Shown in pieces: positions 54,314 through 63,716 of a stretch of 64,000 nt of DNA. Origin of the DNA: Bacteroidota bacterium (GTDB lineage Bacteria; Bacteroidota; Bacteroidia; Flavobacteriales_D; Crocinitomicaceae). Within the stretch, counting starts at the first letter, position 1, and each line of letters starts with the position of its first letter. The DNA lies in contig VGMY01000002.1 of the NCBI GenBank assembly GCA_016866255.1, positions 146,084 to 210,083 of the forward strand, in the 5' to 3' direction. The notes beneath the pieces are model-generated. The model searched no databases, was not told where the DNA came from, and was given only the letters and a program-made list of their open reading frames with translations. The translations under genes were made by a program, and so were the position numbers.

Positions 54314-54321
54314 CAAAAGTA
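54314..54321 (-). promoter_or_regulatory. Probable -7 box for the hpt operon
   Basis: TACTTTTG on the minus strand, 14 bases before the hpt ATG. Confidence 0.5.
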
Positions 54322-54367
54322 ATAAAAATGACCTAGTTCGGCAGATGAGTGTCTTCCAGGGAATGTA

Positions 54368-54375
54368 TATCTTTG
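54368..54375 (+). promoter_or_regulatory. Probable -7 box for purK
   Basis: TATCTTTG, 18 bases before ATG 54394; it rules out the longer open frame starting at 54349. Confidence 0.55.
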
Positions 54376-54393
54376 TTCAAATGTAAATTTCTA

Positions 54394-55524
54394 ATGCCTT
54401 ACCGTATCGGAGTTCTTGGGGGTGGACAATTGGGGCGAATGTTGTTGCAGGAAGCGATTAATTTGGACATAGGGCTGCATTTTTTAGACCACGATCCGAA
54501 CGCACCCTGTTCGAAATATGCCCAAGGATTTACTGTTGGAACCATAACGGATTATAACACCGTTCTGAATTTTGGACGCAATTTTGAGCTTATAACGGTG
54601 GAAATTGAAAACGTTTCGGTGGACGCTCTCAAGCAACTAGAGCAGGAAGGACGAAAGGTTTATCCCCAACCCCGCGTATTGGAGTTGATTCGAGATAAAG
54701 GACTTCAAAAGCAATTTTACCAAGATAACGGAATCCCGACGGCTGAATTTGCGTTGTGGGAGGAAGGGCAAGACATACCGAGCGGATTCAGTATGCCTTT
54801 TGTACAAAAACTAAGAAGGGGAGGTTACGATGGAAAAGGAGTAAAAGTGATGCGCAGTGATTCCGAATGGGATAAGCGATTCACGGAACCTTCGATTTTA
54901 GAGGCAATGGTACCTTTCGTTAAGGAATTATCGGTGATTGTCGCCCGAAATTCGAACGCGGAAATTGCCGATTTTGATCCAGTCGAATGCGAATTCAACG
55001 CAGAGGCCAATTTGGTCGAATTCCAATTTTCACCAGCGGACATTTCACAGGAAATAGCTTCAAAAGCACAAGGAATCGCAAGGGAAATTATTGCTAAGCT
55101 TGACATGGTAGGACTTCTAGCGGTAGAGTTTTTCCTCACCGAAGCAGGCGAACTATTGGTGAACGAAATGGCACCAAGACCCCATAATTCGGGACACCAT
55201 ACGATTGAATGTTCTTATACCTCACAATTCGAACAACACTTGAGAGCCGTATTGAATTTGCCGCTTGGTGATACAGGTTTGATTATGCCGGGCGCTATGT
55301 TAAATGTTGTAGGCGAAAAAGGATTTGAAGGACCGGCAGTTTACGTGGGCTTAGAGGAGGTTTTGAAGATGCCCGGGGTTTATGTCCATCTCTATGGTAA
55401 AACGAACACCAAGCCCTTCCGAAAAATGGGGCATGTGACGGTGTTGGGACGAGAATTGGCTGAAATAAAATCGAAAGTTTCCGTTGTTAAACGCCATTTT
55501 CGGTGCATTTCAACACAAGATTGA
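54394..55524 (+). CDS. purK: 5-(carboxyamino)imidazole ribonucleotide synthase
   Basis: 376 residues from ATG 54394. ATP-grasp enzyme: RIGVLGGGQLGRML at the N terminus, ATP-binding LRRGGYDGKGVKV, and ELLVNEMAPRPHNSGHHTIE at the metal/substrate site. It makes N5-CAIR from AIR, bicarbonate and ATP in purine synthesis. purE is not adjacent. Followed by the palindromic repeat region. Confidence 0.95.
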   Translation: MPYRIGVLGGGQLGRMLLQEAINLDIGLHFLDHDPNAPCSKYAQGFTVGTITDYNTVLNFGRNFELITVEIENVSVDALKQLEQEGRKVYPQPRVLELIRDKGLQKQFYQDNGIPTAEFALWEEGQDIPSGFSMPFVQKLRRGGYDGKGVKVMRSDSEWDKRFTEPSILEAMVPFVKELSVIVARNSNAEIADFDPVECEFNAEANLVEFQFSPADISQEIASKAQGIAREIIAKLDMVGLLAVEFFLTEAGELLVNEMAPRPHNSGHHTIECSYTSQFEQHLRAVLNLPLGDTGLIMPGAMLNVVGEKGFEGPAVYVGLEEVLKMPGVYVHLYGKTNTKPFRKMGHVTVLGRELAEIKSKVSVVKRHFRCISTQD

Positions 55525-55557
55525 TCTTCTCTGTTGATCTCGTAAATTACCCCTAAG

Positions 55558-55735
55558 GATTTCATCGGAGTCGTTCGGCTTGTGGGCGCAATCTACGACC
55601 CCGCTGGGGTCGACCAAAGGTCACGTAAAGGGGTTGGGTATATAGCTTTGACCCCGCTGGGGTCTCACCAAACACTTGAAGGACTCCATCGGAGTCGCAC
55701 AAATTGTGGCCGCATTATACGACGGCTCGTCAAAA
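55558..55735. repeat. REP-like palindrome cluster
   Basis: Four short palindromes: degenerate GATTTC-ATC-GGAGTC (55558-55572), CGACCCC-GCT-GGGGTCG (55596-55612), GACCCC-GCT-GGGGTC (55650-55664) and GACTCC-ATC-GGAGTC (55682-55696). Two copies of a longer pattern, ATCGGAGTCG, then TTGTGG, CGCA and TACGAC, start near 55564 and 55688. The GC-rich composition differs from the surroundings. Similar short palindromes are scattered in many Bacteroidota genomes. No gene is supported here. Confidence 0.85.
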
Positions 55736-57031
55736 TCAAAGGTTTAACAATTCTGATTTGGCAATCCTCACATAATAATTTGTGGCATTTGGATAATCGG
55801 CAGCATTGCCATTGAGCAATAGGATATCCAAGAAATTTTCTTGACGACTGCTTCCGTTGGATGGGTTTGAAAGGTAGATGTAGTTGCCCGATTTAAAGTT
55901 GGGTAGATTGATTTCCCGGAGCAGTCCATCGATGCCCTTTTTTACGTAAAAATGATCGTAACTGACACAGAAATAAAAGACCTGACCACCGATATCTATG
56001 GCTCGAATGCGGTTAATCGCATCGTCCTCTAAAGGGATTTCTTGGGTTATAATCTCGTTGGATGCGCTTCTATGAAATTGATAAAATTTAGATTTCCAGC
56101 TCACTTCAGGGTCCAAAAGCGTTTGGTAAATCCCCCATACTTTTTGATGTTCATCGGTGAAAAGTTCACAATTGTCAACAAGTCGGCTTCTTGTCGCGGC
56201 AAGAGGGTGTGCACTCAGGTCATGAAGTGTCTCGTTGGACCAAATCCCATTCTCTCTACTAAATAACTTGGTTTTGAAATAAATTGCCGGCAGTCCGGGC
56301 CCAACGTAATCGTCCTGAACGGCTAAGATGACGGGTTTATGGTTGTTGGTTGTTATAAAAGGATAATAGTACGAATTGCCCAAGTTGGTTCCCGCATATT
56401 CTGATATCCATGAGTTTTCGTGAATGTGCTTATAGAATACCTTTACATCTTGATTCAAGCCGAAAGAAAGGTACATCACATTATTTTCAGCGATAGTGGC
56501 ACCTATGCGAATGTTGACGGTTTCAGGTTGCCCTGGAAGGTGATCAACCACTGTCTCGCTTTGGTAGGATTGTATGTTTCCAAGGTATGCATCCTTAAAC
56601 CAGTAATGTTTAAGTTTACCTAATGATCCATTTTCTGCAGGATTTAATTCCGTAGGTTCAAAGACAAATACATGCAGACACCCCTCGGAATCCATTAAAA
56701 GATTAACGGGTCTTGAAGTAGGGAATCCGATGCCTTTAATCCAATTCGCATCAGCATGTTTACGGTAGATATACACCGTTGATGGATTACTTGCATTGGG
56801 ATAACCTAAATCCAAGTTTTGATTATCTACAACCGCCATAAACACAAAATCATGGAATCGAACGATTTTTTGTTGGTTATATCCCCACCAAGTACCATTC
56901 TCTTGATGGTATTTGCTGCCAGGAATCACCTCAATAAAAGAATCGAAGTTGGCATCGCTCTTTTTTTTACATGCGCTCACCCCCATCAAAAGGAGACTGA
57001 ATATCAGGATGCCCAAGGCGCGATGTTTCAT
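55736..57031 (-). CDS. Lipoprotein of unknown function, beta-propeller-like
   Basis: 431 residues from ATG 57031, which gives the lipoprotein signal LMGVSAC followed by KKK; an ATG at 57070 lies inside the upstream gene. Repeated strands such as FVFMAVVDNQN, LLMDSEGCLHVFVFEP, NNVMYLSFGLNQDVK and QVFYFCVSYDHFYVK suggest a propeller of the sialidase/exo-alpha type, but no catalytic residues are evident. Six bases after the amidohydrolase stop, so co-transcribed. Confidence 0.68.
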   Translation of the reverse strand: MKHRALGILIFSLLLMGVSACKKKSDANFDSFIEVIPGSKYHQENGTWWGYNQQKIVRFHDFVFMAVVDNQNLDLGYPNASNPSTVYIYRKHADANWIKGIGFPTSRPVNLLMDSEGCLHVFVFEPTELNPAENGSLGKLKHYWFKDAYLGNIQSYQSETVVDHLPGQPETVNIRIGATIAENNVMYLSFGLNQDVKVFYKHIHENSWISEYAGTNLGNSYYYPFITTNNHKPVILAVQDDYVGPGLPAIYFKTKLFSRENGIWSNETLHDLSAHPLAATRSRLVDNCELFTDEHQKVWGIYQTLLDPEVSWKSKFYQFHRSASNEIITQEIPLEDDAINRIRAIDIGGQVFYFCVSYDHFYVKKGIDGLLREINLPNFKSGNYIYLSNPSNGSSRQENFLDILLLNGNAADYPNATNYYVRIAKSELLNL

Positions 57032-57036
57032 GTTGT

Positions 57037-58044
57037 TTACCGATAAAAGGATGAATCCAGCCCCAACCATTCCAAGGTCGCATTGCAGAAAATATCCTCG
57101 ATCTGATTTTTTGAAAGATCGCTTTCTTCAATGAATTTCCCAACCTCTAAATCGCCTAAAGGAAATGGATAATCGGAACCTAAACACACGCGTTTGGATC
57201 CCTGCATCTTTAAAATATATTTCAAGGCATCGATATCGTGCGTAATGCTGTCTACCCAAAATTTTCCGAGATAATTCCGAGGATTAACGTCATTATCCAC
57301 CGCGACTAAGTCCGGTCGGCAGTTGAATCCGTGCTCAATGCGCCCTAAGGTAGGGAGGAAGGACCCGCCTGCATGGGAAAAGCAAACGCGTAGCTTGGGC
57401 AAACGTTCCAAAACGCCGCCAAAAATCAAGGAGCACGCTGCTCTCGATGTTTCTGCCGGCATGCCAACGAGCCATGGGAGCCAATATTTTTTCATGGAAT
57501 CAAAACCCATCATCTGCCAAGGGTGAACCATCACGGCTAATCCAAGTCGGCTGCATGCTTCAAAGATTGGGAAGAACTCTTCTTCATTGAGGTTTTGATC
57601 GTTGATGTTCGAGCCGATTTGAATGCCCATCAAACCGATCGATTTAATGCGCTCCAGCTCTTTCAGTGCCTCGTCTTGGTCTTGCATGGGTAATGTCCCA
57701 AGACCAAGGTAGTTTTTAGGAAAGCGTTGCACCAATTCTGCAATGTGGTCGTTCAAAAAGCGCGACAATTCCGCACAATCTTTTGGTTTTGCCCAATAGG
57801 AAAACATGACGGGAATGGTACAGACTACTTGAACTTGCGTGGCAAACTTCTCATATTCTTTTATTCGCAGGTTTTCATCCCAACAATTCTCCACAATGCG
57901 GCGAAAGAAATTACCGCCTTGCATCATGTTCGCTGATCCATCGGCATTGGGCTCCAAATGAATGAACTTTCCATACCCAAATTTCTCCGTCCAATTGGGC
58001 ATGGTCTTTGGCAAAATGTGGGTATGCATGTCAATTTTCAACAC
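57037..58044 (-). CDS. ACMSD-like amidohydrolase
   Basis: 335 residues, amidohydrolase_2 barrel. Zinc-site HTHILP at the N terminus, the MVHPWQMMG segment with the metal His, CFSHAGGSFLP and LGSDYPFPLG with the catalytic Asp, all closely following 2-amino-3-carboxymuconate semialdehyde decarboxylase. ACMSD works in tryptophan/kynurenine or 2-nitrobenzoate breakdown; no other kynurenine gene is in the window, so the exact substrate remains open. Confidence 0.85.
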   Translation of the reverse strand: MLKIDMHTHILPKTMPNWTEKFGYGKFIHLEPNADGSANMMQGGNFFRRIVENCWDENLRIKEYEKFATQVQVVCTIPVMFSYWAKPKDCAELSRFLNDHIAELVQRFPKNYLGLGTLPMQDQDEALKELERIKSIGLMGIQIGSNINDQNLNEEEFFPIFEACSRLGLAVMVHPWQMMGFDSMKKYWLPWLVGMPAETSRAACSLIFGGVLERLPKLRVCFSHAGGSFLPTLGRIEHGFNCRPDLVAVDNDVNPRNYLGKFWVDSITHDIDALKYILKMQGSKRVCLGSDYPFPLGDLEVGKFIEESDLSKNQIEDIFCNATLEWLGLDSSFYR

Positions 58045-58063
58045 AGTACGAAGGTACTAATTT

Positions 58064-58561
58064 TCACCAATCAAGTTGCATGATGTAGTCGTCCATAACG
58101 AAGCCATTTCCAATATCAACAATTGCTTCTTCCTTTATGGACATGCCTAATTTTCGATAAAATTCGACGGCTGGATTTTTCTTATTGACCTGTAAAAACA
58201 GAGAAGTGCAACCGCCTGCTATCGCCACGCTTTGGGTTCGAAGAAATAGGGCTTTCCCCATCCCTAATCCGTGAAGATGAGGAAGAACATATAATTTTTG
58301 CAGTTTGCAACGATGGGGTTGATTTTGGTCTTTTTCAAAACCTGAGTACCCGACGGGATCCGACTCATGAAAGGCTACTAAAAAGCGCTGACCTTCTTCC
58401 ATGGACCGTTTAAGGGCAGGCAGCGAGTAGATTTTCTCCAACATGTACGCTATTTGTTTTTCGGAGATGATGTTTGCGTAGCATACGGGCCAAATAGTAT
58501 ACGAAAGTTGGTGCACCAAGATTAATTCTTCAGAAGCGATTTCTGCTATCCGAAAGGCCAT
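58064..58561 (-). CDS. GNAT-family N-acetyltransferase
   Basis: 165 residues. The acetyl-CoA motif is KLYVLPHLHGLGMGKALF (motif A, Gln/Arg-x-x-Gly-x-Gly type), with LFLQVNKKNPAVEFYRKLG as motif B. The acceptor is not identifiable. Its start overlaps the protease stop by one base (TAATG). Confidence 0.85.
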   Translation of the reverse strand: MAFRIAEIASEELILVHQLSYTIWPVCYANIISEKQIAYMLEKIYSLPALKRSMEEGQRFLVAFHESDPVGYSGFEKDQNQPHRCKLQKLYVLPHLHGLGMGKALFLRTQSVAIAGGCTSLFLQVNKKNPAVEFYRKLGMSIKEEAIVDIGNGFVMDDYIMQLDW

Positions 58562-60729
58562 TAATTGATTTTTACAAAAGATGCTGACTCCAATTTACCG
58601 CCGATAACCAGTTGAATGAGGTATTTTCCTGCTGACAGATTTTTCACATTCACGGACTCATTCAAAATGCCCAATTCAATCCGTTCACCGCATTCGTCGA
58701 CGATTGTGCAACTTGAGGGCAATTCATCGACCAGGGTGAAATGTAAGGACTCCACCACGGGGTTTGGATAAATTGTCCAGGCATTGAACATGGTTTGATC
58801 GGAAACTTGAACCAGGTTTAAAGCTTGTTTTACGGCTGCATAGGCATTTACCTTTCCTTGTCCCCATAATGGACTGCCTTCGGGAGGAATCACTCCTGTG
58901 AAGTTATCCTGACGTGCTGTTTCTTGAATTATTTCTTTTACTTGGTAAGCGGTCAGCCATGGATTGGCTTGCAGTACAAGGGCACAAATTCCCGCGACAA
59001 CTGGTCCTGCCATGGACGTGCCGGAGAATTTCGCGAAATCATACAACTTGTTGTTGAAATTGATGCTGGCAATCGTTGTGTACCCTGCGTCGGTGAACGA
59101 TGAGATTGCACTGCAAATGGAAACCCCCGGTGCAGCAATGTCCGGTTTCATAACACCGTCGTAGCGCGGACCATGGCTTGAGAAATTGGCAAGACCGCCC
59201 CCCACCACAGAACCTCCAGCGGTAAGGTAGGACGGCGCGTAAGCAGCGACACTGATGACATCTCCAGAGCACGAGGGTTCGGAAATTCCATGGTCATCGT
59301 CTCCACTAACGGTACCGCTTCCCGCATAGGAAAAAGGCATACCCCAATTCCCCACATCGTTGGTGAGCTCTGTGACATTCCAATAATTTACCACACCTGA
59401 GTCTGCAGTTGACTTAAGGAGAATTTTGTAAGCTGTATTGGTGCATTTAACCCTCAACCGCATCTGAGGCTTTTGATTCAAAGGATGGGCGGAATCGGCA
59501 GCAATGTTGTAAAAAATGGTGTCGATGCCAACTGTTAGAAAGGTATCCACGTAGTGTTGGGTGGTATTAGTTGAATAAAGAGGGGATTCAATCAATGTGG
59601 AATTGCTGGCGTTTTTTACGATAATTCCGTTGGAAAACGAATGACCAACCTCACCCCAAGCATGAATGCTTTGCCCCCACATCTTCGTATTCGCTGCGTA
59701 AGAATAAAACTCCACCCTCGATTGCAGCACGTCGTTGTTGAAATTCTTTTTGAGGTGAAAATTTACATTTCCATTATTTCCAGCGGAATTCACGAAGACA
59801 ACGCCTAAGTCCGTGTAAGCTGTTATCGCTTGGCTCAACATGGAATTTCCATCCAAGGTTCCGAAATGGTAAAGCCCCCAACTCATGTTAATAACCAATC
59901 TTTTTCCAGCGGCCGTTGCTTTTTGGTACATCCATTCCCAAGCGTCAAGCACGGCAGACTCATCAACAAGAAAAGTTACAAAAAGCAATTGCGCCTCGTA
60001 GGCTATGCCTCGGTAAGGGGTTCCTGCACCACACCCTCCTGCAATCGAGGCAACGTGGGTGCCGTGCGTTGAATAACTGTAGATGTTCGATGTGTCGCTG
60101 CCTGCGTTCAACAGGGCATTAGCCCCCACATATTCTACCCCATAATTAAAACCTGGTGGAGCATTTCCGATGGTTTTATACTGGTCCCATGCGGCAAAAA
60201 TACGGGTTTGATTTAGGGCGCTGTCATAAAAAACAGGATGGGTGTAGTCGAAACCCCAATCGGTTACCCCAATAAACACATCTTTTCCGGTGTAGGCTTG
60301 AGCTAAGCCTATTCCCTGGTGAACGCTGTCGGTTCGCGTGTCTTTCAATGTTCTGTCCAATTGATGACCAATTTTATCGGCCATGGCTAGAACATCAATT
60401 CCAGGTAGCTTGTAGTCCTCCATCCGTCCGGAGACGGGGATTTTTATGCTAACAATATCGCGAACGGGGTGGCCAACGATAACGTTTTTTCCTTGCAGGA
60501 AAGGTTTGTCGAAATCCTTATTGATTTTTGCTAGAAATGAGAGGTAATAACGGTCTTTAATAAGGTAAACAGGATATTTTTCTTGCGTACTCGTTTCTAA
60601 GCATCCGTCTTTTTCGTCTTGAATTATGAAAGTTAGCGCAGTTTCGTCTGCTTTGCTTAAACGCGTTTGGGCCAAAACCACGTGGCTTACGACAAGCATA
60701 AATAGAAGAAATAAGCTCCTGACGTCCAT
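58561..60729 (-). CDS. S8 (subtilisin-like) serine protease with T9SS sorting domain
   Basis: 722 residues: signal peptide (LLFMLVVSHVVLAQ), a propeptide-like region, then the catalytic triad Asp157 (VTDWGFDY), His222 (HGTHVAS) and Ser572 (SGTSMAGP). A long insertion with a beta domain (about 330-470) sits between His and Ser. The C terminus (WTIYPNPVVESLHFTL, LSAGKYLIQLV) is a type A T9SS domain. It should be a secreted, surface-bound protease. It may degrade proteins for nutrition or process other T9SS cargo. Confidence 0.92.
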   Translation of the reverse strand: MDVRSLFLLFMLVVSHVVLAQTRLSKADETALTFIIQDEKDGCLETSTQEKYPVYLIKDRYYLSFLAKINKDFDKPFLQGKNVIVGHPVRDIVSIKIPVSGRMEDYKLPGIDVLAMADKIGHQLDRTLKDTRTDSVHQGIGLAQAYTGKDVFIGVTDWGFDYTHPVFYDSALNQTRIFAAWDQYKTIGNAPPGFNYGVEYVGANALLNAGSDTSNIYSYSTHGTHVASIAGGCGAGTPYRGIAYEAQLLFVTFLVDESAVLDAWEWMYQKATAAGKRLVINMSWGLYHFGTLDGNSMLSQAITAYTDLGVVFVNSAGNNGNVNFHLKKNFNNDVLQSRVEFYSYAANTKMWGQSIHAWGEVGHSFSNGIIVKNASNSTLIESPLYSTNTTQHYVDTFLTVGIDTIFYNIAADSAHPLNQKPQMRLRVKCTNTAYKILLKSTADSGVVNYWNVTELTNDVGNWGMPFSYAGSGTVSGDDDHGISEPSCSGDVISVAAYAPSYLTAGGSVVGGGLANFSSHGPRYDGVMKPDIAAPGVSICSAISSFTDAGYTTIASINFNNKLYDFAKFSGTSMAGPVVAGICALVLQANPWLTAYQVKEIIQETARQDNFTGVIPPEGSPLWGQGKVNAYAAVKQALNLVQVSDQTMFNAWTIYPNPVVESLHFTLVDELPSSCTIVDECGERIELGILNESVNVKNLSAGKYLIQLVIGGKLESASFVKIN

Positions 60730-60733
60730 CTCT

Positions 60734-60741
60734 CAAAAGTA
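60734..60741 (-). promoter_or_regulatory. Probable -7 box for the S8 protease
   Basis: TACTTTTG on the minus strand, four bases before the ATG at 60729. Confidence 0.5.
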
Positions 60742-60812
60742 CGTAAAACTGATGAATTTTTCGGAGAGCGATAATGGCTGAAGCGATTCTTTATTTACCT
60801 TCCGTTGTTAAT

Positions 60813-61448
60813 TTAAATCGTTTGATAAAAGTCTTCCGAGGATTTTCGGACTTTTTTTAAGGCGATAACAGGATCTTCAGGGTGTCGGTACCCAATCGGA
60901 CAAAGCAAGGAGGCCTTGAATCCTTGTCCGGTCAGTCTGAGCAATTCACCTAGTTCTTGTGCATCAAATCCTTCCATGGGCGTCGCATCGATTCTTTCAT
61001 AGGCACAGGCTAATAACAACTGGCCTAAAGCGATGTAGGACTGCTTTGCTGTCCAAGCCTCTCTTTCGAAATTGCTCATCTCTTGGAGGGAATGGGTAAC
61101 CTGATTTTTAAATCCCTCATAGAACGTAAAGGAATTTTTGCGCGTTGCAACCATTCGTTCGATATGCTGTTCAATTTCGAGTTTTCCTGGGTTTACAACG
61201 TGGCAAAAAACCAATAAATGCGATGCATCGATTACTTGTTGTTGATTCCAAGCAATGGACTTTATCTGCTGGCGCAGTTCTGGGCTTTCTATGTTGAGCA
61301 CTTTGATAGGTTGTAGGCCATACGAGGATGGGCTGAGCCGTAAAGACTCCATAAGCATGCTAAAATTTTCTTCAGAAATTTTTTTCGAAGGGTCGAACTT
61401 TTTTACAGCATAACGCCAATTCATAGCTTCTAATAGGCTGGATTTCAT
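60813..61448 (-). CDS. Nitroreductase-family NAD(P)H oxidoreductase
   Basis: 211 residues from ATG 61448, five bases after the pirin stop; the longer frame overlaps pirin. FMN-binding MNWRYAVKKFD at the start, RLSPSSYGLQPIKVL and TAKQSYIALGQLLLACAYERIDATPMEGF are family hallmarks, close to NfsB. Reduces quinones, nitro compounds or flavins with NAD(P)H. Confidence 0.9.
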   Translation of the reverse strand: MKSSLLEAMNWRYAVKKFDPSKKISEENFSMLMESLRLSPSSYGLQPIKVLNIESPELRQQIKSIAWNQQQVIDASHLLVFCHVVNPGKLEIEQHIERMVATRKNSFTFYEGFKNQVTHSLQEMSNFEREAWTAKQSYIALGQLLLACAYERIDATPMEGFDAQELGELLRLTGQGFKASLLCPIGYRHPEDPVIALKKVRKSSEDFYQTI

Positions 61449-61452
61449 AGGA

Positions 61453-62160
61453 TTAAATTTGCATTGGTACTTCGATAAGTAATATTTTACCTGCTTCTTT
61501 GGCGTGAAGTTCGATGGAAGACGTATTCCACACCCCCAAAGCATCACGCGATTTGAGCTTGTAATCTGTTATTGTTTTAATTCCCTCAAGGTTCATGACA
61601 TAGAGCCCATTTCCCGACATTTTTAGCTTGTGAATCTGAACCGAATTAGCCGACATGTCAAGTAGGTGTATCCATGCATTTTGGTGAATCCAAAGTCCTT
61701 CGTCTTCCGGAGAGGGCGAAACCAATTGAACGGGAGTATCTTTTATCAATTCATAGGCCATTTGCTGATAGCGAGGTTCTACCTTTTGCTTGTTAGGATA
61801 AATCCAAAGTTGAAATAAATTGATTTCCTCCGAGCTGCTGGCATTGTATTCGCTGTGATAAATTCCGGTTCCAGCGCTCATGACCTGAACTTCGCCCGCA
61901 CGAATTACCTCCGAAAAACCCATGCTGTCCTCGTGTTTCAGCGAACCCTTAAGGGGTATTGTGATGATTTCCATGTTGTCGTGGGGGTGTTTCCCAAATC
62001 CCATCCCGGCGGCAATGACGTCGTCGTTAAGCACACGTAAGGCCCCGAAATGCATGCGATGACGGTCAAACCAAGAGGCAAAACTAAATGAGTGACGAGC
62101 CTTCAACCAGCCGTGGTCTGCATTTCCTCGAGAGGAAGCTTCGTGAAACTCACAATTCAT
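61453..62160 (-). CDS. Pirin-family bicupin
   Basis: 235 residues from ATG 62160 (an upstream ATG at 62214 is possible). The cupin metal site is seen in GMGFGKHPHDNMEIITIP with a later His in LKHEDS, and RAGEVQVMSAGTGIYHSEYN follows, as in bacterial pirin/YhhW, some of which are quercetin dioxygenases. Forms an operon with the nitroreductase, suggesting a redox or aromatic-compound response (inference). Confidence 0.9.
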   Translation of the reverse strand: MNCEFHEASSRGNADHGWLKARHSFSFASWFDRHRMHFGALRVLNDDVIAAGMGFGKHPHDNMEIITIPLKGSLKHEDSMGFSEVIRAGEVQVMSAGTGIYHSEYNASSSEEINLFQLWIYPNKQKVEPRYQQMAYELIKDTPVQLVSPSPEDEGLWIHQNAWIHLLDMSANSVQIHKLKMSGNGLYVMNLEGIKTITDYKLKSRDALGVWNTSSIELHAKEAGKILLIEVPMQI

Positions 62161-62281
62161 AAAATGGCTAACGTAAAATGAGCCACATTGTTCACCGAGT
62201 CGCAGGGTATCCAAAATACAATGTTAATATCATTTCCAGCATACCGGTTCATGTTGTGCATTTTAAGCCGACCTTCGATTT

Positions 62282-63715
62282 ATGGTATTGAGCAGATTTT
62301 GGTTGGTGATTTTTATATCCTCTTTGGCCTTTGTGTTAGTTGGATTAGTTTTTAACAAGGAATACAACATTGACCGAATGGTTAATGGTTCTAAAGAAAG
62401 CCCCATTTTGATTCAGGAATGTTACCTGAAAACGTTGCCAAAGAATTTGAGAGATACCTTGCAGGTTTCCTCCACCGTAGTGGTAAACATGAATGCGAAG
62501 GACCAAGATACAACTTACGTGCTGTTAAAAGGGCAAGTAAAAATTTACAGCGGTATTCAGAAGACCGACGGCTTACTGCCAACAGCTAAAAACACCATAA
62601 CGGATATTATTCTTCCATTGCTGGCCTATCTAGCGCTGTTTGCGGGACTCATGCAATTGCTAATCGACTCCGGAGCCGCAGAAGGAATGGCGCGCTGGTT
62701 AAGTCCTTTTTTTGTCAAGATTTTCCCATCGGTTCCTAAAAATCATCCGAGCATTTCCTACATGACCTTAAACTTTGCAGCCAATTTTTTAGGACTCGAT
62801 TCTGCAGCGACTCCTTTCGGGCTCAAAGCAATGGAGAGCTTGCAGGAAATAAATCCGGATAAGGACAAGGCAAGTGATGCTCAGATTATGTTTTTGTGCC
62901 TTCATGCAGCGGGTTTGACGTTAATTCCTACTTCGATCATTGGATATCGCGCAGCCGCAAATGCCGTGAGCCCGGCAGATGTGATGTTGCCATGCATCGT
63001 AACTTCCTTTATCGGTACGTTAGCTGCTTTGCTTATCGTTGGTATTCGTCAGCGAGTTAATTTATTTAGTCGGCTTTTAATAGCGGTTATATTCAGCATT
63101 ATTGGGGGTATGTTGGGCCTGTTATTTTACATCAATTCATTGGATGTGCTCGCAAAAAGTCATTTTACGGCAAATTTTTCAGGAGTTCTTCTCCTTGGTA
63201 TAATTTGCTTGATTTTAGTCTATGCTTTTGTCAAGGAGCGCCGCTTTACCGAGAAAAACACCACTATTTTTGATGCATTTGTTGCGGGAGCCAAAAACGG
63301 TATGCAGACAGCTGTAGCGATTTTTCCTTATGTCTTGGGTATGCTGGTGGCCATTTCGGTGTTTCGCAACAGCGGAATGTTCGAGTTGTTTAGCCAAGGC
63401 ATCACATGGGTGTTTTCGAATGCCGGATTATCCAAAGAGATTACTGATGCTTTACCCGTAGCTATGTTACGTCCTTTCAGCAGCGGTGGATCTCGCGGTT
63501 TCATGCTCGACGCCATGAACGTTTACGGTCCAGATTCGTTTACCGGGAGATTGAGTTGCATTTTCCAATGCAGCGCAGAAACTACGTTTTATGTGGTGGC
63601 CGTTTATTTCGGATCGATTAAAGTCGCGAATACCCGATATACTTTATGGACGATGCTCTTGGTGGATTTAATCTGCGTTATAGCCGCCATTTTTGTGGCC
63701 TCATGGTTTTTTTAA
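62282..63715 (+). CDS. SpmA/SpmB-like nucleoside-recognition membrane protein
   Basis: 477 residues, about ten helices. The first half has ATPFGLKAMESLQEINPDKDKA-type sequence around SAATPFGLKAMESLQ, as in SpmA, and the second half matches SpmB (VAGAKNGMQTAVAIFPYVLGM, ALPVAMLRPFSSGGSRG). A fusion of the two spore maturation proteins is common in Bacteroidota, which do not sporulate; the transported compound is unknown. Confidence 0.88.
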   Translation: MVLSRFWLVIFISSLAFVLVGLVFNKEYNIDRMVNGSKESPILIQECYLKTLPKNLRDTLQVSSTVVVNMNAKDQDTTYVLLKGQVKIYSGIQKTDGLLPTAKNTITDIILPLLAYLALFAGLMQLLIDSGAAEGMARWLSPFFVKIFPSVPKNHPSISYMTLNFAANFLGLDSAATPFGLKAMESLQEINPDKDKASDAQIMFLCLHAAGLTLIPTSIIGYRAAANAVSPADVMLPCIVTSFIGTLAALLIVGIRQRVNLFSRLLIAVIFSIIGGMLGLLFYINSLDVLAKSHFTANFSGVLLLGIICLILVYAFVKERRFTEKNTTIFDAFVAGAKNGMQTAVAIFPYVLGMLVAISVFRNSGMFELFSQGITWVFSNAGLSKEITDALPVAMLRPFSSGGSRGFMLDAMNVYGPDSFTGRLSCIFQCSAETTFYVVAVYFGSIKVANTRYTLWTMLLVDLICVIAAIFVASWFF

Positions 63716-63716
63716 G

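Noticed and set aside
55582..55815. Plus-strand open frame over the palindromes
   Set aside because: It is built of repeated palindromic sequence with no protein-like features.
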